From Streptomyces sp. NBC_00457 (GTDB lineage: Bacteria > Actinomycetota > Actinomycetes > Streptomycetales > Streptomycetaceae), in assembly GCF_036014015.1 (NCBI RefSeq), contig NZ_CP107905.1, positions 1,240,001-1,304,000 on the forward strand: DNA of 64,000 nucleotides, given 5' to 3'. The translations under genes were made by a program, and so were the position numbers. Shown here piece after piece: positions 21,290 to 30,110 of this stretch. The notes beneath the pieces were generated by a model. It was not told the DNA's origin. It was given only the letters and a program-made list of their open reading frames with translations, and did not search any database. Position 1 is the stretch's first letter; each line of letters begins with the position of its first letter.

Positions 21290-23974
21290 GTGGACGACAT
21301 CCTGCGTTTCGCGCTGCTCGGTCTGGGGCTCGGTGCGCTGTACGCGCTCACGGCCCAGGGCATCGTGCTGATCTACCGGGGCTCCGGTGTCCTGAACTTC
21401 GCGCACGGCGCGATCGGGATGGCCGGGGCCTATGTGCAGTGGGAGCTGGCCGTTCAGCAGGGCATGCCCTACTGGCCGGCCGTGGCGTGCGGGGTGGCCG
21501 CGTCCGCGCTGCTGGGACTGCTCACGCACCTGCTGGTCATCCGCCCGCTGCGCCGGGCGTCGTCGCTGGCCCGGCTGGTCGGCACGCTCGCGGTGTTCAT
21601 CGTGCTCACCGCCGTCGCGGTCAAGCGCTATGGCGACAGCGTGCAGTTGGTGCCCGGCAAGCTGCCGAACCGGCTGCTGGAGATCGCCGGTGCGAAGGTG
21701 TCCGAGGACCGCGTCTGGCTGCTCGGGATCGCCATCGCGGTCACCGCGGTCCTCCATGTCCTGTACCGGCGCACCCTGTTCGGCCTGGGCACCACGGCGG
21801 TCGCGGAGAACCAGAGCGCCGCGGCATCGCTGGGCTGGTCCGCGGACCTCATCGCCGCCGCCAACTGGGGGCTGGGCTCGGCGCTCGCGGGTCTGACGGG
21901 CATCCTGATCGTGCCGGTGATCGGCCTGTCGGTGACCGGTCTGACGACGCTGCTGCTGAGCGCGCTGGCCGCCGCCCTGGTCGGCCGGTTCTCCTCGTTC
22001 CCCGTCACGCTGGCGGGCGGTCTGCTGATCGGCGTCGTGCAGTCCGAGCTGACCCGCTTCGGCTCCGACGTCACCGGGCTCGCCGCCTCGGTGCCGTTCC
22101 TCTTCATCGCCCTGGTGCTGGTGGCGCGGGGCAAGGCGCTGCCGCTGCGCGGCACGTTCCTGGACCGGATGCCGACCCTGGGCACGGGACGGGTACGGCC
22201 CGTGCCGCTCGCCGTCGCCGTGGCCGTCGGCCTGCTGCTCGTGAGCGTGTCGTCGCCGCTGTGGGCGGACGCGATCACCACCACCCTGGTCCTCTCCCTG
22301 ATCATCCTGTCGATCATCGTGGTCACCGGGTACGCGGGACAGGTGTCCCTTGCGGCGTACGCCCTCGCCGGGACCGGCGCGTTCATCGCCGGGCACGTCG
22401 CGGCCGACTGGGGCTGGCCCTTCGAACTCGCGCTGCTCGCGGGCGTGTTGGGCACCGTCCCGATCGGCCTGCTGTTCGCGCTCCCGGCGGTCCGGACCCG
22501 CGGGGTCAACCTCGCGATCATCACCCTCGGGCTCGCCACCACGCTGGAGACGATGGTCTTCCAGAACACCGACCTCGCCACCACCCCGGGCAGCGACGGG
22601 ATCGCGGTGGGCAAGCAGACGCTCTTCGGCATCAGCATCTCCGGGGTCGACCATCCGCAGCGGTACGCCACCGTCGTGCTGGTCATGTTCGTCGCGGCCA
22701 CGCTCGTCGTCGCCAACGTCCGGCGCAGCCGCAGCGGGCGCCGGCTGGTCGCGGTCCGGGCGAACGAGCGGGCCGCGGCGGCCCTCGGCATCGACGTCCG
22801 CGCGGCCAAGCTGTACGCCTTCGGGCTGTCCTCGGCCATCGCCGCACTCGCCGGAGTGCTGACCGGGTTCCGCTCGACGTCCGTGGTGCTGAGCGACTTC
22901 GCGAGCTTCGACTCCATCACCGTGCTCGGGCTCGCGGTGATCGGTGGCGTCGGCTTCCTGGTCGGCCCGCTGTTCGGCGCCACGTTCGCGGCGGGCACGG
23001 TCGGCGCCCGCTTCGGGGACCTGGTCCTGCCGGGGCTCAGTGAGTGGATGCCGCTGATCGGCGGGATCATCCTGGTGCTGACGCTGGTGGGCAACCAGGA
23101 CGGCATCGGGCGTGAACTGGCCAAGCAGGCGGCGCGAGTTGACCGCCGTACCAAACCTGTTGCGGTCGACGGCCCCACCGAGCAGACCGTGGACCGGGCG
23201 GCACCTCTGTCCCTCCACGTGGAGGGCCTGACCGTCCGATACGGCGGTGTCGTCGCCGTCGACGGGCTGTCCTTCGGCATCGAGCCAGGCCAGGTCGTCG
23301 GGCTCATCGGACCCAACGGCGCGGGCAAGACGTCCGCCATCGACGCCGTCACCGGCTTCACCCGGGCCGCGTCCGGACAAGTGCGGCTCGGTGAGCGGGA
23401 CATCACCCGCGCACCGGTGCACCGGCGTGCCGCCGCCGGGCTGAGCCGGTCCTTCCAGTCACTGGAGCTGTTCGAGGACATGACCGTCCTGGACAATCTG
23501 TATGCCGCGTGCGATCGGCCCGGTCCGTGGACGTACCTCACGGACCTGATCCGGCCGGGCAGTCGGCCGCTGCCCGCGCATGTGCTGGTCGCCGTGCGGG
23601 AGTTCGGCCTCCAGGACAGCCTGAACCGGCCGGTCGGCGACCTGTCCTACGGCGAGCGGCGGCTGCTCGCCATCGCCCGTGCGGTGGCGGCGTCGCCGTC
23701 CGTGCTGCTCCTCGACGAACCGGCGGCGGGGCTGTCGGAGGACGAGACGCGTGAACTGGCCCATCTGGTGCGGAGGCTCGCGGAGGAGTGGGGGATGGGG
23801 ATTCTGCTGGTGGAGCACGACGTCGACATGGTGATGAGCGTGTGCGATCAGGTGGTCGTTCTCGACTTCGGGCGGCGGATCAGTGTGGGGACGCCGGAGG
23901 AGGTTCGGGGGGATGCGGCGGTGCGGGCCGCCTATTTGGGGGACCTGTCCCCTGAGGATCCGGTGAATGTGTGA
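21290..23974 (+). CDS. Fused Liv-type permease-permease-ATPase (LivH-LivM-LivG)
   Basis: A single 894-residue protein joining three subunits that are normally separate. Residues 1 to about 285 are LivH-like with many membrane helices (LYALTAQGIVLIYRGSGVLN, FAHGAIGM). About 300-610 are LivM-like (GYAGQVSLAAYALAGTGAFI, RTRGVNLAIITLGLATTLE). A hydrophilic linker (about 615-640) leads to an ATPase with Walker A GPNGAGKT near 673-681, signature LSYGERR and Walker B LLLDEPAAGL. I see no stop or frame change at the joins. GTG at 21290 follows GGGAGGT by 7 nt. With the divergent binding protein and LivF it makes a complete importer. Confidence 0.92.
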   Translation: MDDILRFALLGLGLGALYALTAQGIVLIYRGSGVLNFAHGAIGMAGAYVQWELAVQQGMPYWPAVACGVAASALLGLLTHLLVIRPLRRASSLARLVGTLAVFIVLTAVAVKRYGDSVQLVPGKLPNRLLEIAGAKVSEDRVWLLGIAIAVTAVLHVLYRRTLFGLGTTAVAENQSAAASLGWSADLIAAANWGLGSALAGLTGILIVPVIGLSVTGLTTLLLSALAAALVGRFSSFPVTLAGGLLIGVVQSELTRFGSDVTGLAASVPFLFIALVLVARGKALPLRGTFLDRMPTLGTGRVRPVPLAVAVAVGLLLVSVSSPLWADAITTTLVLSLIILSIIVVTGYAGQVSLAAYALAGTGAFIAGHVAADWGWPFELALLAGVLGTVPIGLLFALPAVRTRGVNLAIITLGLATTLETMVFQNTDLATTPGSDGIAVGKQTLFGISISGVDHPQRYATVVLVMFVAATLVVANVRRSRSGRRLVAVRANERAAAALGIDVRAAKLYAFGLSSAIAALAGVLTGFRSTSVVLSDFASFDSITVLGLAVIGGVGFLVGPLFGATFAAGTVGARFGDLVLPGLSEWMPLIGGIILVLTLVGNQDGIGRELAKQAARVDRRTKPVAVDGPTEQTVDRAAPLSLHVEGLTVRYGGVVAVDGLSFGIEPGQVVGLIGPNGAGKTSAIDAVTGFTRAASGQVRLGERDITRAPVHRRAAAGLSRSFQSLELFEDMTVLDNLYAACDRPGPWTYLTDLIRPGSRPLPAHVLVAVREFGLQDSLNRPVGDLSYGERRLLAIARAVAASPSVLLLDEPAAGLSEDETRELAHLVRRLAEEWGMGILLVEHDVDMVMSVCDQVVVLDFGRRISVGTPEEVRGDAAVRAAYLGDLSPEDPVNV

Positions 23975-24021
23975 GCAGCTGCGGGCCGGTGGGGGCTTGG
24001 CGCGCAGTTCCCCGCGCCCCT
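23970..24021. repeat. Dispersed intergenic repeat, copy 2 (short form)
   Basis: GCAGCTGCGGGCCGGTGGGG followed by GCTTGGCGCGCAGTTCCCC and GCGCCCCTAGGG. It separates the convergent fused-transporter and HxlR genes, and its end touches the HxlR stop codon. Confidence 0.7.
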
Positions 24022-24358
24022 AGGGACGCTGCCGTTCCCGGCCCCAAGCAGCCAGCGGCTCCAGCGCCGCGTTGAGGCGTGTGCCGTCCTCCGTCAGTGA
24101 GTACTCGACTCGGGGCGGCACCTCGTCGTAGGAGACGCGGTGTACTACCCCGTCCGCTTCCATCTCTCGCAGGTGAGAGGCGAGGACCTTCTCGGTGATC
24201 CCCGGGAGCAGGCGGCGTAGTTCGCCGAAGCGGCTGTGGGGGTGTTCGTGGAGGGCCCAGAGGATCAGGACCTTCCACTTGCCGCCGATGACCTCCATCG
24301 CGGTGTCGATGCCGCAGACGTGTCCGTCTGGTGTGCCCGGCCGGTTCAGCGTCGTCAT
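24020..24358 (-). CDS. HxlR-family transcriptional regulator
   Basis: A 112-residue winged-helix protein with the family blocks CGIDTAMEVIGGKWKVLILW (N-terminal Cys16 region), HSRFGELRRLLPGITEKVLA and DGVVHRVSYDEVPPRVEYSL. HxlR proteins act as homodimers and often control a divergent redox gene. Here the divergent neighbour is an NAD(P)-binding reductase whose ATG lies 96 nt away, and the pair probably forms a small independent unit. AAGT-GCGT-ACTT at about 24409-24420 in that gap is a possible operator. Confidence 0.9.
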   Translation of the reverse strand: MTTLNRPGTPDGHVCGIDTAMEVIGGKWKVLILWALHEHPHSRFGELRRLLPGITEKVLASHLREMEADGVVHRVSYDEVPPRVEYSLTEDGTRLNAALEPLAAWGRERQRP

Positions 24359-24454
24359 GCCCCACCCCTCTGACGTGCTCGCTCACCACAGAGTAACCAC
24401 CCACTCCGAAGTGCGTACTTGATCACCTTCGGGGCTGCGAGCAGCCTGATCGGC

Positions 24455-25336
24455 ATGACACAGAACACTGTTGAGAAGGCCCCCGTCACGCTGCTGGGCC
24501 TCGGCGCGATGGGTACCGCACTGGCCCGGGCCTGGATGGCCGACGGGCACCCACTCACCGTCTGGAACCGCACCCCGGCCCGCGCGGCGGCGCTCGGCGC
24601 CGAGGGTGCGCGGGTCGCGGACAGCGCCGCTGAGGCGGTCGCGGCGAACGCACTGGTCGTCGTCTGCCTGTTGGACGACGCGTCGGTCGAGGAGGTGCTG
24701 GGCGGCACCGAGCTGGCCGGCCGGGACCTGGTCAACCTGACCACCGGCACTCCGGGCCAGGCCCGCGCCCGCGCCGAGTGGGCCCGCGAGCGCGGCGCCC
24801 GCTACCTGGACGGCGGGATCATGGCTGTGCCGCCGATGGTCGGCGTCCCGGAAGCGAGTGGTTACGTCTTCTACAGCGGCTCGCGGGAGCTGTTCGAGCG
24901 GCATCAGGAGACGCTGGGCGTCCCGGTCGGCACCCGCTACGTGGGCGAGGACGCGGGCTTCGCGGCCCTGCACGACGTGGCTCTGCTGAGCGCCATGTAC
25001 GGGATGTTCGCCGGGGCCGCTCATGCCTTCGCGCTGATCCGCAAGGAGGACATCGACCCCACGTCGCTCGCCCCGCTGCTCGCGGACTGGCTCGTCGCGA
25101 TGGCGCCGGCCGTGCACACGACCGCCGATCAGCTCAAGAGCGGCGACTACACCAAGGGTGTCGTGTCCAATATCGCCATGCAGGTGGCCGGCACGCCGAC
25201 GTTTCTGAGCACGGCCGAGCAGCAGGGCGTCAGTCCTGAACTGCTCAGCCCCTTCTTCGAGTTGATGCGCCGACGCCTTGCCGAAGGCAGTGGTGAGGAG
25301 GATCTGACGGGCGTGATCGACCTGCTGCTGCAGTGA
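24455..25336 (+). CDS. NAD(P)-binding reductase of the 6-phosphogluconate dehydrogenase / imine reductase type
   Basis: A 293-residue protein. The N-terminal Rossmann motif is LLGLGAMGTALARAW, followed by VWNRTPARAAAL and VNLTTGTPGQARARAEW; the C-terminal half is the helical dimerisation domain (GYVFYSGSRELFERHQETLG and onward). The fold covers beta-hydroxyacid dehydrogenases and imine reductases; the lack of an obvious catalytic Lys in the usual place and the pairing with HxlR favour the imine-reductase-like group. The ATG at 24455 is used although the frame opens at 24419. The stop is 1 nt from the end of the convergent SDR gene. Confidence 0.85.
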   Translation: MTQNTVEKAPVTLLGLGAMGTALARAWMADGHPLTVWNRTPARAAALGAEGARVADSAAEAVAANALVVVCLLDDASVEEVLGGTELAGRDLVNLTTGTPGQARARAEWARERGARYLDGGIMAVPPMVGVPEASGYVFYSGSRELFERHQETLGVPVGTRYVGEDAGFAALHDVALLSAMYGMFAGAAHAFALIRKEDIDPTSLAPLLADWLVAMAPAVHTTADQLKSGDYTKGVVSNIAMQVAGTPTFLSTAEQQGVSPELLSPFFELMRRRLAEGSGEEDLTGVIDLLLQ

Positions 25337-25337
25337 C

Positions 25338-26135
25338 TCACATGCTGTCGCGCAGATCCGCCACGTACGGCTGATGGGCCAGCAGCCCGCCGTCCACGCG
25401 CAGGGTGTGCCCGGTGATGAACACGGACTCGTCGGAGGCGAGGAAGACGACCGCCGAGGCGACGTCCTCCGGCAGCCCCAGCCGTGGGGTGAGGTGATGG
25501 CGCAGCATCGCTTCCCGGATCGCTCCGTGCGCCGAGTCGTCGCTCGCCGGCGTGACGATGAATCCGGGCGCGATGGCGTTGCAGCGAATGCCCTGCTTGC
25601 CGTGCTGCGTGGCGACGTACTTCGTGAGGTTGATGAGCGCGGCCTTCGAGGCGCCGTACGCGGGGTTGCGCAGGTCCCCCGCGATGCCGGAACAGGACGA
25701 GGTGTTGATGATGGACCCGCCGCCCCGCGCGATCATGTGCGGGACGGCGGCCTGGATCGCGACCATGGTGCCGCGCAGGTTGATCCGCATGGTGTCGTCC
25801 CAGACGGCCGGGTCGGCCTCCGCGACCGCGAGGTCCTGATGGGCGGCCAGGTGGGTGGCGGCGGCGTTGTTGTCCAGGACGTCGAGGCCGCCGTACGTCT
25901 GGACGGCCGCCTCCACCATGGCCCGTACGCTCTCGATGTCCCCGAGGTCGACCTGGACCGCGAGCGCGGATCCGCCGGCGGCCCGGATCTCCTCCGTGAC
26001 GGCCTTGGCGCCGTCGAGGTTCAGATCGGCGACCACCGTGTGCGCGCCCTCGGCCGCCACGCGGCGGGCGGTGGCGGCGCCGATCCCGGAGGCGGCGCCG
26101 GTCACGACGGTGATCTTTTCGTCGAGTCGTCCCAT
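25338..26135 (-). CDS. Short-chain dehydrogenase/reductase
   Basis: A 265-residue classical SDR. The cofactor motif is TGAASGIG, with an acidic residue after the second strand (VVADLN) that favours NAD over NADP. The catalytic Ser lies in IINTSSCSG and the Tyr/Lys pair in YGASK. The common NNAG is replaced by DNNAA. It is the last gene of an operon that runs from 30857 downwards (SDR, thiolase, HMG-synthase-like/DUF35, thiolase, this SDR), 15 nt after the thiolase, and probably oxidises a hydroxyacyl or alcohol intermediate of that pathway. Confidence 0.9.
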   Translation of the reverse strand: MGRLDEKITVVTGAASGIGAATARRVAAEGAHTVVADLNLDGAKAVTEEIRAAGGSALAVQVDLGDIESVRAMVEAAVQTYGGLDVLDNNAAATHLAAHQDLAVAEADPAVWDDTMRINLRGTMVAIQAAVPHMIARGGGSIINTSSCSGIAGDLRNPAYGASKAALINLTKYVATQHGKQGIRCNAIAPGFIVTPASDDSAHGAIREAMLRHHLTPRLGLPEDVASAVVFLASDESVFITGHTLRVDGGLLAHQPYVADLRDSM

Positions 26136-26150
26136 GGCGAACTCCCTTTC

Positions 26151-27359
26151 TCAGTCTGTGAGTTCGCTGCCGACCAATGACACGAATGATACGCATTCGC
26201 CGGGTCCGCCGCCCAGGTTGTGCGTGAGTGCGAGGGAACGGCCCTCGGCGAGCGTGCGCACGGTGCGCTCCGGTGGTGCCTCGCCGCGCAACTGCAGCCA
26301 CGCCTCGAACATCATGCGCAGCCCCGAGGCTCCGATGGGGTGGCCGAACGCCTTCAGTCCGCCGTCCGGATTGACCGGCAGCGAGCCGTCCAGGTCGAAC
26401 ACGCCGCTGGTGACGTCCTTCCAGGCCTGCCCGCGCCCGGAGAAGCCCAGGTCCTCCATCAGCACCAGCTCCGTGGGCGTGAAGCAGTCGTGGACCTCGG
26501 CGAGTGCGATCTCGGCGCGCGGGTCGGTGACACCGGCCTGGCGGTAGGCCTCCTGGGCGGAGGCGACGACCTCGGGGAAGGTGGTGAAGTCGTACTCCGG
26601 GTCCTGGAGTCCGTCCGCCGGTCCCGCCACGAGCGACAGTGCCTTCACGAAGATCGGCTTGTCCGTGTACCGGTAGGCGTCCTCGGCGCGTACGACGATC
26701 GCGGCGGCCGAGCCGTCGGAGACGCCGGAGCAGTCGAAGACGCCGAGCATGCCCGCGACGATGGGCGCGGACTTGATGCGTTCCAGCGGGACTTCCTTGC
26801 GGAACTGGGCGCGCGGGTTGCGCGCGCCGTTGGCGTGGTTCTTCCAGGCGATACGGGTGATGACGTCCTTCAACTCGGCTTCGCCCAGGCCGTACTTGGC
26901 GGCGTAGGCGGGGGCGAGGAGGGAGAAGTTGGCCGGTGCGGTGATCTCGCCGCGGCTGTCGTCACCGGCGCCCGGCATCGTCGTACCCGAGAGCCCGCTC
27001 ATCCCGGAGTCCTTGAGCTTCTCGACGCCGACCGCCATGGCCACGTCGTAGGCGCCCGAGGCGACCGCGTAACAGGCGTTCCGCAGGGCCTCCGAGCCGG
27101 TCGCGCACATGTTCTCCAGGCGGGTGACCGGCTTGCAGGGCAGATGGAGCGGGCGGCTGAGGGTGAGGCCGGAGACGCCGGAGGCCTGGGTGCCGAGCCA
27201 GAACGCGTCGATGTCGTCGAGGGTGATGCCGGCCGAGGTGACCGCCTCGCCGACCGCGTCGACCAGCAGGTCGTCGGCCGAGCGGTTCCAGTGTTCGCCG
27301 AAAGGCGTGCAGCCCATGCCGACGATGGCGACGCGGTCCCGAATTCCGTGCGAGCCCAT
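26151..27359 (-). CDS. Thiolase of the SCP-x / lipid-transfer type, catalytic Cys intact
   Basis: A 402-residue thiolase-fold protein. The nucleophile is Cys85 in ENMCATGSEAL; the other active-site blocks are EVHDCFTPTE and KAFGHPIGASG, so it should be a working C-C bond cleaving thiolase. Members of this group act on branched or steroid-like 3-oxoacyl-CoA esters, often with a DUF35 partner. The gene directly upstream (16 nt) encodes an HMG-synthase-like domain fused to DUF35, which may be that partner. Start is ATG at 27359. Confidence 0.92.
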   Translation of the reverse strand: MGSHGIRDRVAIVGMGCTPFGEHWNRSADDLLVDAVGEAVTSAGITLDDIDAFWLGTQASGVSGLTLSRPLHLPCKPVTRLENMCATGSEALRNACYAVASGAYDVAMAVGVEKLKDSGMSGLSGTTMPGAGDDSRGEITAPANFSLLAPAYAAKYGLGEAELKDVITRIAWKNHANGARNPRAQFRKEVPLERIKSAPIVAGMLGVFDCSGVSDGSAAAIVVRAEDAYRYTDKPIFVKALSLVAGPADGLQDPEYDFTTFPEVVASAQEAYRQAGVTDPRAEIALAEVHDCFTPTELVLMEDLGFSGRGQAWKDVTSGVFDLDGSLPVNPDGGLKAFGHPIGASGLRMMFEAWLQLRGEAPPERTVRTLAEGRSLALTHNLGGGPGECVSFVSLVGSELTD

Positions 27360-27375
27360 GTTTTCGTTCCCCTCG

Positions 27376-28800
27376 TCAGTCCTCGTCCGTACGGACCGGA
27401 CGGGCCTTCCAGAAGTAGTTGTGGACGCCGGCCGCGGTGACGGTGCGCCGGAAGGTCATCTCCACTCGGGCGCCGATGACGGCGTCGGCCTCGGTGGCGT
27501 CGGTGAGCTGGCAGCGGAACCGGCCGCCGCCGTCGTAGTCGACGACCACGACGAGCATCGGCGGGCTCGGCGTGTGCGCGAGCCGGTCGACCGTGAAGGT
27601 CGCGACCGTGCCGCGTACGTCCGCCATCGGTTCGCCGGTCATCGCGTCGACGCTGCGGCAGGACGTGCAGACGCGGTCCGGAGGAAGGTGGCGGGTGCCG
27701 CACTTCTCGCAACGGGCCGCCACGAAGCCGTACTTCCACCTGTTGCGGCGGTGCGCGGGCGGGGCGTACGGCGGTTCGGGGTCGGGGCGGCGGGGCGGTT
27801 CCCGGTCGAGCAGGCCGCGCCAGGAGAGATAGGTGGCGTACGGCATCGGCGCGCTGCCCGCCGCGATCTGCCCGGCGACCGGGCGGGCGCTGCGGTGGGC
27901 CGGCAGGGCGTCCGTCGTGCGCAGGAGGATGACTCCGGCGCCGTCGCCGAGCACGACCAGCGCGATGGTCTCGCCGGGGCGGGCGCGGTCGAGGACGTCG
28001 GCGAGGAGCAGGCCGGGCTGGGCTGTGCCGGGGTTGCCGATCGCCGCGGTGAGGTCGGCGGTGACGGCTTCGGGGCGGGCGCCGGTCTTGCGTCGTACCG
28101 AGGCGCACGCGCGCGCGTGCAGGCCGGAGACGATGAGGTGGTCGACGGCGGCGATGTCGAGTCCCGCCCGGTCGAGCGCGGCGGTGAGGGCCTCGCCCGC
28201 GAGGTCGACGTAGATCTCCTCGGCAAAGCGTTCCTCCCACACCCGGGAGGTGGGCGAGCCGGGCAGGCGCCACCGGTCCAGGATCTCGTCGCTCACCGTG
28301 TCGTGCGCGAGGAGTTCCGCGATGACGGGGGTGCTGTCGCGGTGTCCGCCGAACACGAACGCCGCCGCGCCGTCGCCGCCCGCGGACTCGTCGCTGCCGC
28401 CGGGCAGGCCGGTGCGCAGGTCGGACAGGACCGTGAGGGTCGGGACGGTGGAGCGGGCGGCCGTGATGAGGGCGCCGAGGCCGGAGCGTACGGAGCCCGC
28501 CATGTCGGCGGCGAGGACGTGCTCGTCGAGGCCGAGGGCGGCATGCACGGCGGTGGCGTTCGTCTTGTCGAGGTAGGCGGGGGCCGCGGTGGCGAGGAAG
28601 AGCTGGCCGATGCGGGGGCGCAGCCCATCGGGGGCGAGGGCGCCGCGGGCCGCCTCGACAGCCATCGAGGTGGTGTCCTCGTCGTAGCCCGCGACCGCGC
28701 GTGTGCCCTTGCCGGGCGGTGTGCCGAGCACGGCGGCGAGATCGGCGCGGGCGAGGCGGTGGTACGGCACATAGGCGCCGTACGCGATCAGTCCGGCCAT
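27376..28800 (-). CDS. HMG-CoA synthase-like domain fused to a DUF35 OB-fold/zinc-ribbon domain
   Basis: A 474-residue fusion. Residues 1 to about 330 resemble hydroxymethylglutaryl-CoA synthase (LIAYGAYVPYHRL, YDEDTTSMAVEAA). The region that should carry the nucleophilic Cys reads DMAGSVRSGLGAL (99-111) without any Cys. From about 340 there is a DUF35 domain: zinc ribbon Cys364, 367, 378, 381 and an OB fold. HMG synthase, thiolase and DUF35 proteins form channelling complexes in archaea, and DUF35 partners acyl-CoA thiolases in steroid degradation. Here the first domain may be structural. ATG 28800 overlaps the upstream thiolase stop (TGATG). Confidence 0.85.
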   Translation of the reverse strand: MAGLIAYGAYVPYHRLARADLAAVLGTPPGKGTRAVAGYDEDTTSMAVEAARGALAPDGLRPRIGQLFLATAAPAYLDKTNATAVHAALGLDEHVLAADMAGSVRSGLGALITAARSTVPTLTVLSDLRTGLPGGSDESAGGDGAAAFVFGGHRDSTPVIAELLAHDTVSDEILDRWRLPGSPTSRVWEERFAEEIYVDLAGEALTAALDRAGLDIAAVDHLIVSGLHARACASVRRKTGARPEAVTADLTAAIGNPGTAQPGLLLADVLDRARPGETIALVVLGDGAGVILLRTTDALPAHRSARPVAGQIAAGSAPMPYATYLSWRGLLDREPPRRPDPEPPYAPPAHRRNRWKYGFVAARCEKCGTRHLPPDRVCTSCRSVDAMTGEPMADVRGTVATFTVDRLAHTPSPPMLVVVVDYDGGGRFRCQLTDATEADAVIGARVEMTFRRTVTAAGVHNYFWKARPVRTDED

Positions 28801-30035
28801 CAGCGTCCTCCCTGAGCAGTGATGTCGATGGGCCGCTCGAAGACCGCGGCCAGGCCCTGTCCACCGCCGAGGCACATGGTCTCCAGGCCGTAGCGGGCGT
28901 CGCGGCGGTCGAGTTCGCGCAGCAGGGTGGCGAGGATCCGGCCGCCGGTGGCGCCGACGGGGTGACCGAGCGAGATACCGGAGCCGTTGACGTTGAACCG
29001 CTCGAAGTCGGCCTCGGTCAGGGCCCATTCGCGAGTGCAGGCGAGCACCTGGGCGGCGAAGGCCTCGTTGAGTTCGATGAGGTCGATGTCGGCGAGTTTG
29101 AGACCCGCCCGTTCCAGAGCCTTGGCTGTGGCGGGTACCGGGCCGATGCCCATCGTCTCCGGCGGTACGCCCGCGACGGCCCAGGAGACCAGGCGGCCCA
29201 GCGGGCGCAGGCCGAGTTCGGCGGCGCGTTCGGGGTGGGTGACGATGCAGAGTGAGGCGCCGTCGTTCTGGCCGCTGGCGTTTCCGGCGGTGACGGTCGC
29301 GTCCGGGTCCTTGCGGCCGAGGACGGGGCGCAGTGCCGCGAGCTTCTCCAACGTCGAGTCGGGGCGCGGGTGTTCGTCGGTGTCCACGACCGTCTCACCC
29401 TTGCGAGTGCGTACGGTGACCGGCACGATCTCGTCCGCGAACCGGCCCTCCCGCTGGGCGGCGACGGCCTTTTCGTGGGAGCGCAGAGCCAGTCGGTCCT
29501 GTTCCTCGCGCGGGATGCCGTACTCGCGCCGCAGGTTCTCGGCCGTCTCCAACATGCCGCCGGGGACAGGGTGGTTGACGCCTCCGGAGGTGACCCGGCC
29601 GCGGGCCAGCCGGTCGTGCAGGGTGGTGCCCGCGCCGCGTACGCCCCACCGCACGTCGGTGGTGTAGAACTCGGCCTGGCTCATCGACTCCACTCCCCCG
29701 GCCAGGACGAGGTCGCTCGCGCCGGTCTGCACCTGCATGGCCGCGATGATCACGGCCTGGAGCCCGGAGCCGCACCGGCGGTCGATCTGGAGGCCCGGCA
29801 CCTCGACGGGCAGGCCCGCGTCCAGGGCGGCTACCCGGCCGATCGCGGGGGCCTCACCGTTGGGGTAGCACTGGCCGAGGAGTACGTCGTCGACGGCGCC
29901 GGGCGGTATGCCGGTCCGTTCCAGCACCGCCCGCACGACCGTGGCCGCGAGTTCGGCCGCGGTGACGTCCTTCAGGACACCTCCGTAGCCGCCGACGGGG
30001 GTGCGCACGGGTTCGCAGATCACCGCGTCACGCAT
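28800..30035 (-). CDS. Acetyl-CoA C-acyltransferase (FadA-type thiolase)
   Basis: A 411-residue classical biosynthetic/degradative thiolase. Cys88 in RRCGSGLQA is the nucleophile; NEAFAAQVLA, GHPVGATG and the second Cys in CLGGGQG complete the site. It cleaves 3-oxoacyl-CoA with CoA to release acetyl-CoA. It lies second in the operon after an SDR (75-nt gap) and overlaps the HMG-synthase-like gene by 1 nt. Start ATG at 30035. Confidence 0.95.
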   Translation of the reverse strand: MRDAVICEPVRTPVGGYGGVLKDVTAAELAATVVRAVLERTGIPPGAVDDVLLGQCYPNGEAPAIGRVAALDAGLPVEVPGLQIDRRCGSGLQAVIIAAMQVQTGASDLVLAGGVESMSQAEFYTTDVRWGVRGAGTTLHDRLARGRVTSGGVNHPVPGGMLETAENLRREYGIPREEQDRLALRSHEKAVAAQREGRFADEIVPVTVRTRKGETVVDTDEHPRPDSTLEKLAALRPVLGRKDPDATVTAGNASGQNDGASLCIVTHPERAAELGLRPLGRLVSWAVAGVPPETMGIGPVPATAKALERAGLKLADIDLIELNEAFAAQVLACTREWALTEADFERFNVNGSGISLGHPVGATGGRILATLLRELDRRDARYGLETMCLGGGQGLAAVFERPIDITAQGGR

Positions 30036-30110
30036 CGGTCTTGCCTTTCGTCAGGGGGACGGGCGTCGCTGGAGCGGGCCACACAGATACGGGCCACACG
30101 GGAACGGGCG

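Noticed and set aside
21242..23422. A 726-codon open frame opposite the fused Liv transporter
   Set aside because: No hydrophobic core or known motif, Asp/Gly/Arg/Gln-rich as expected for an antisense frame; the plus-strand product is unmistakable.
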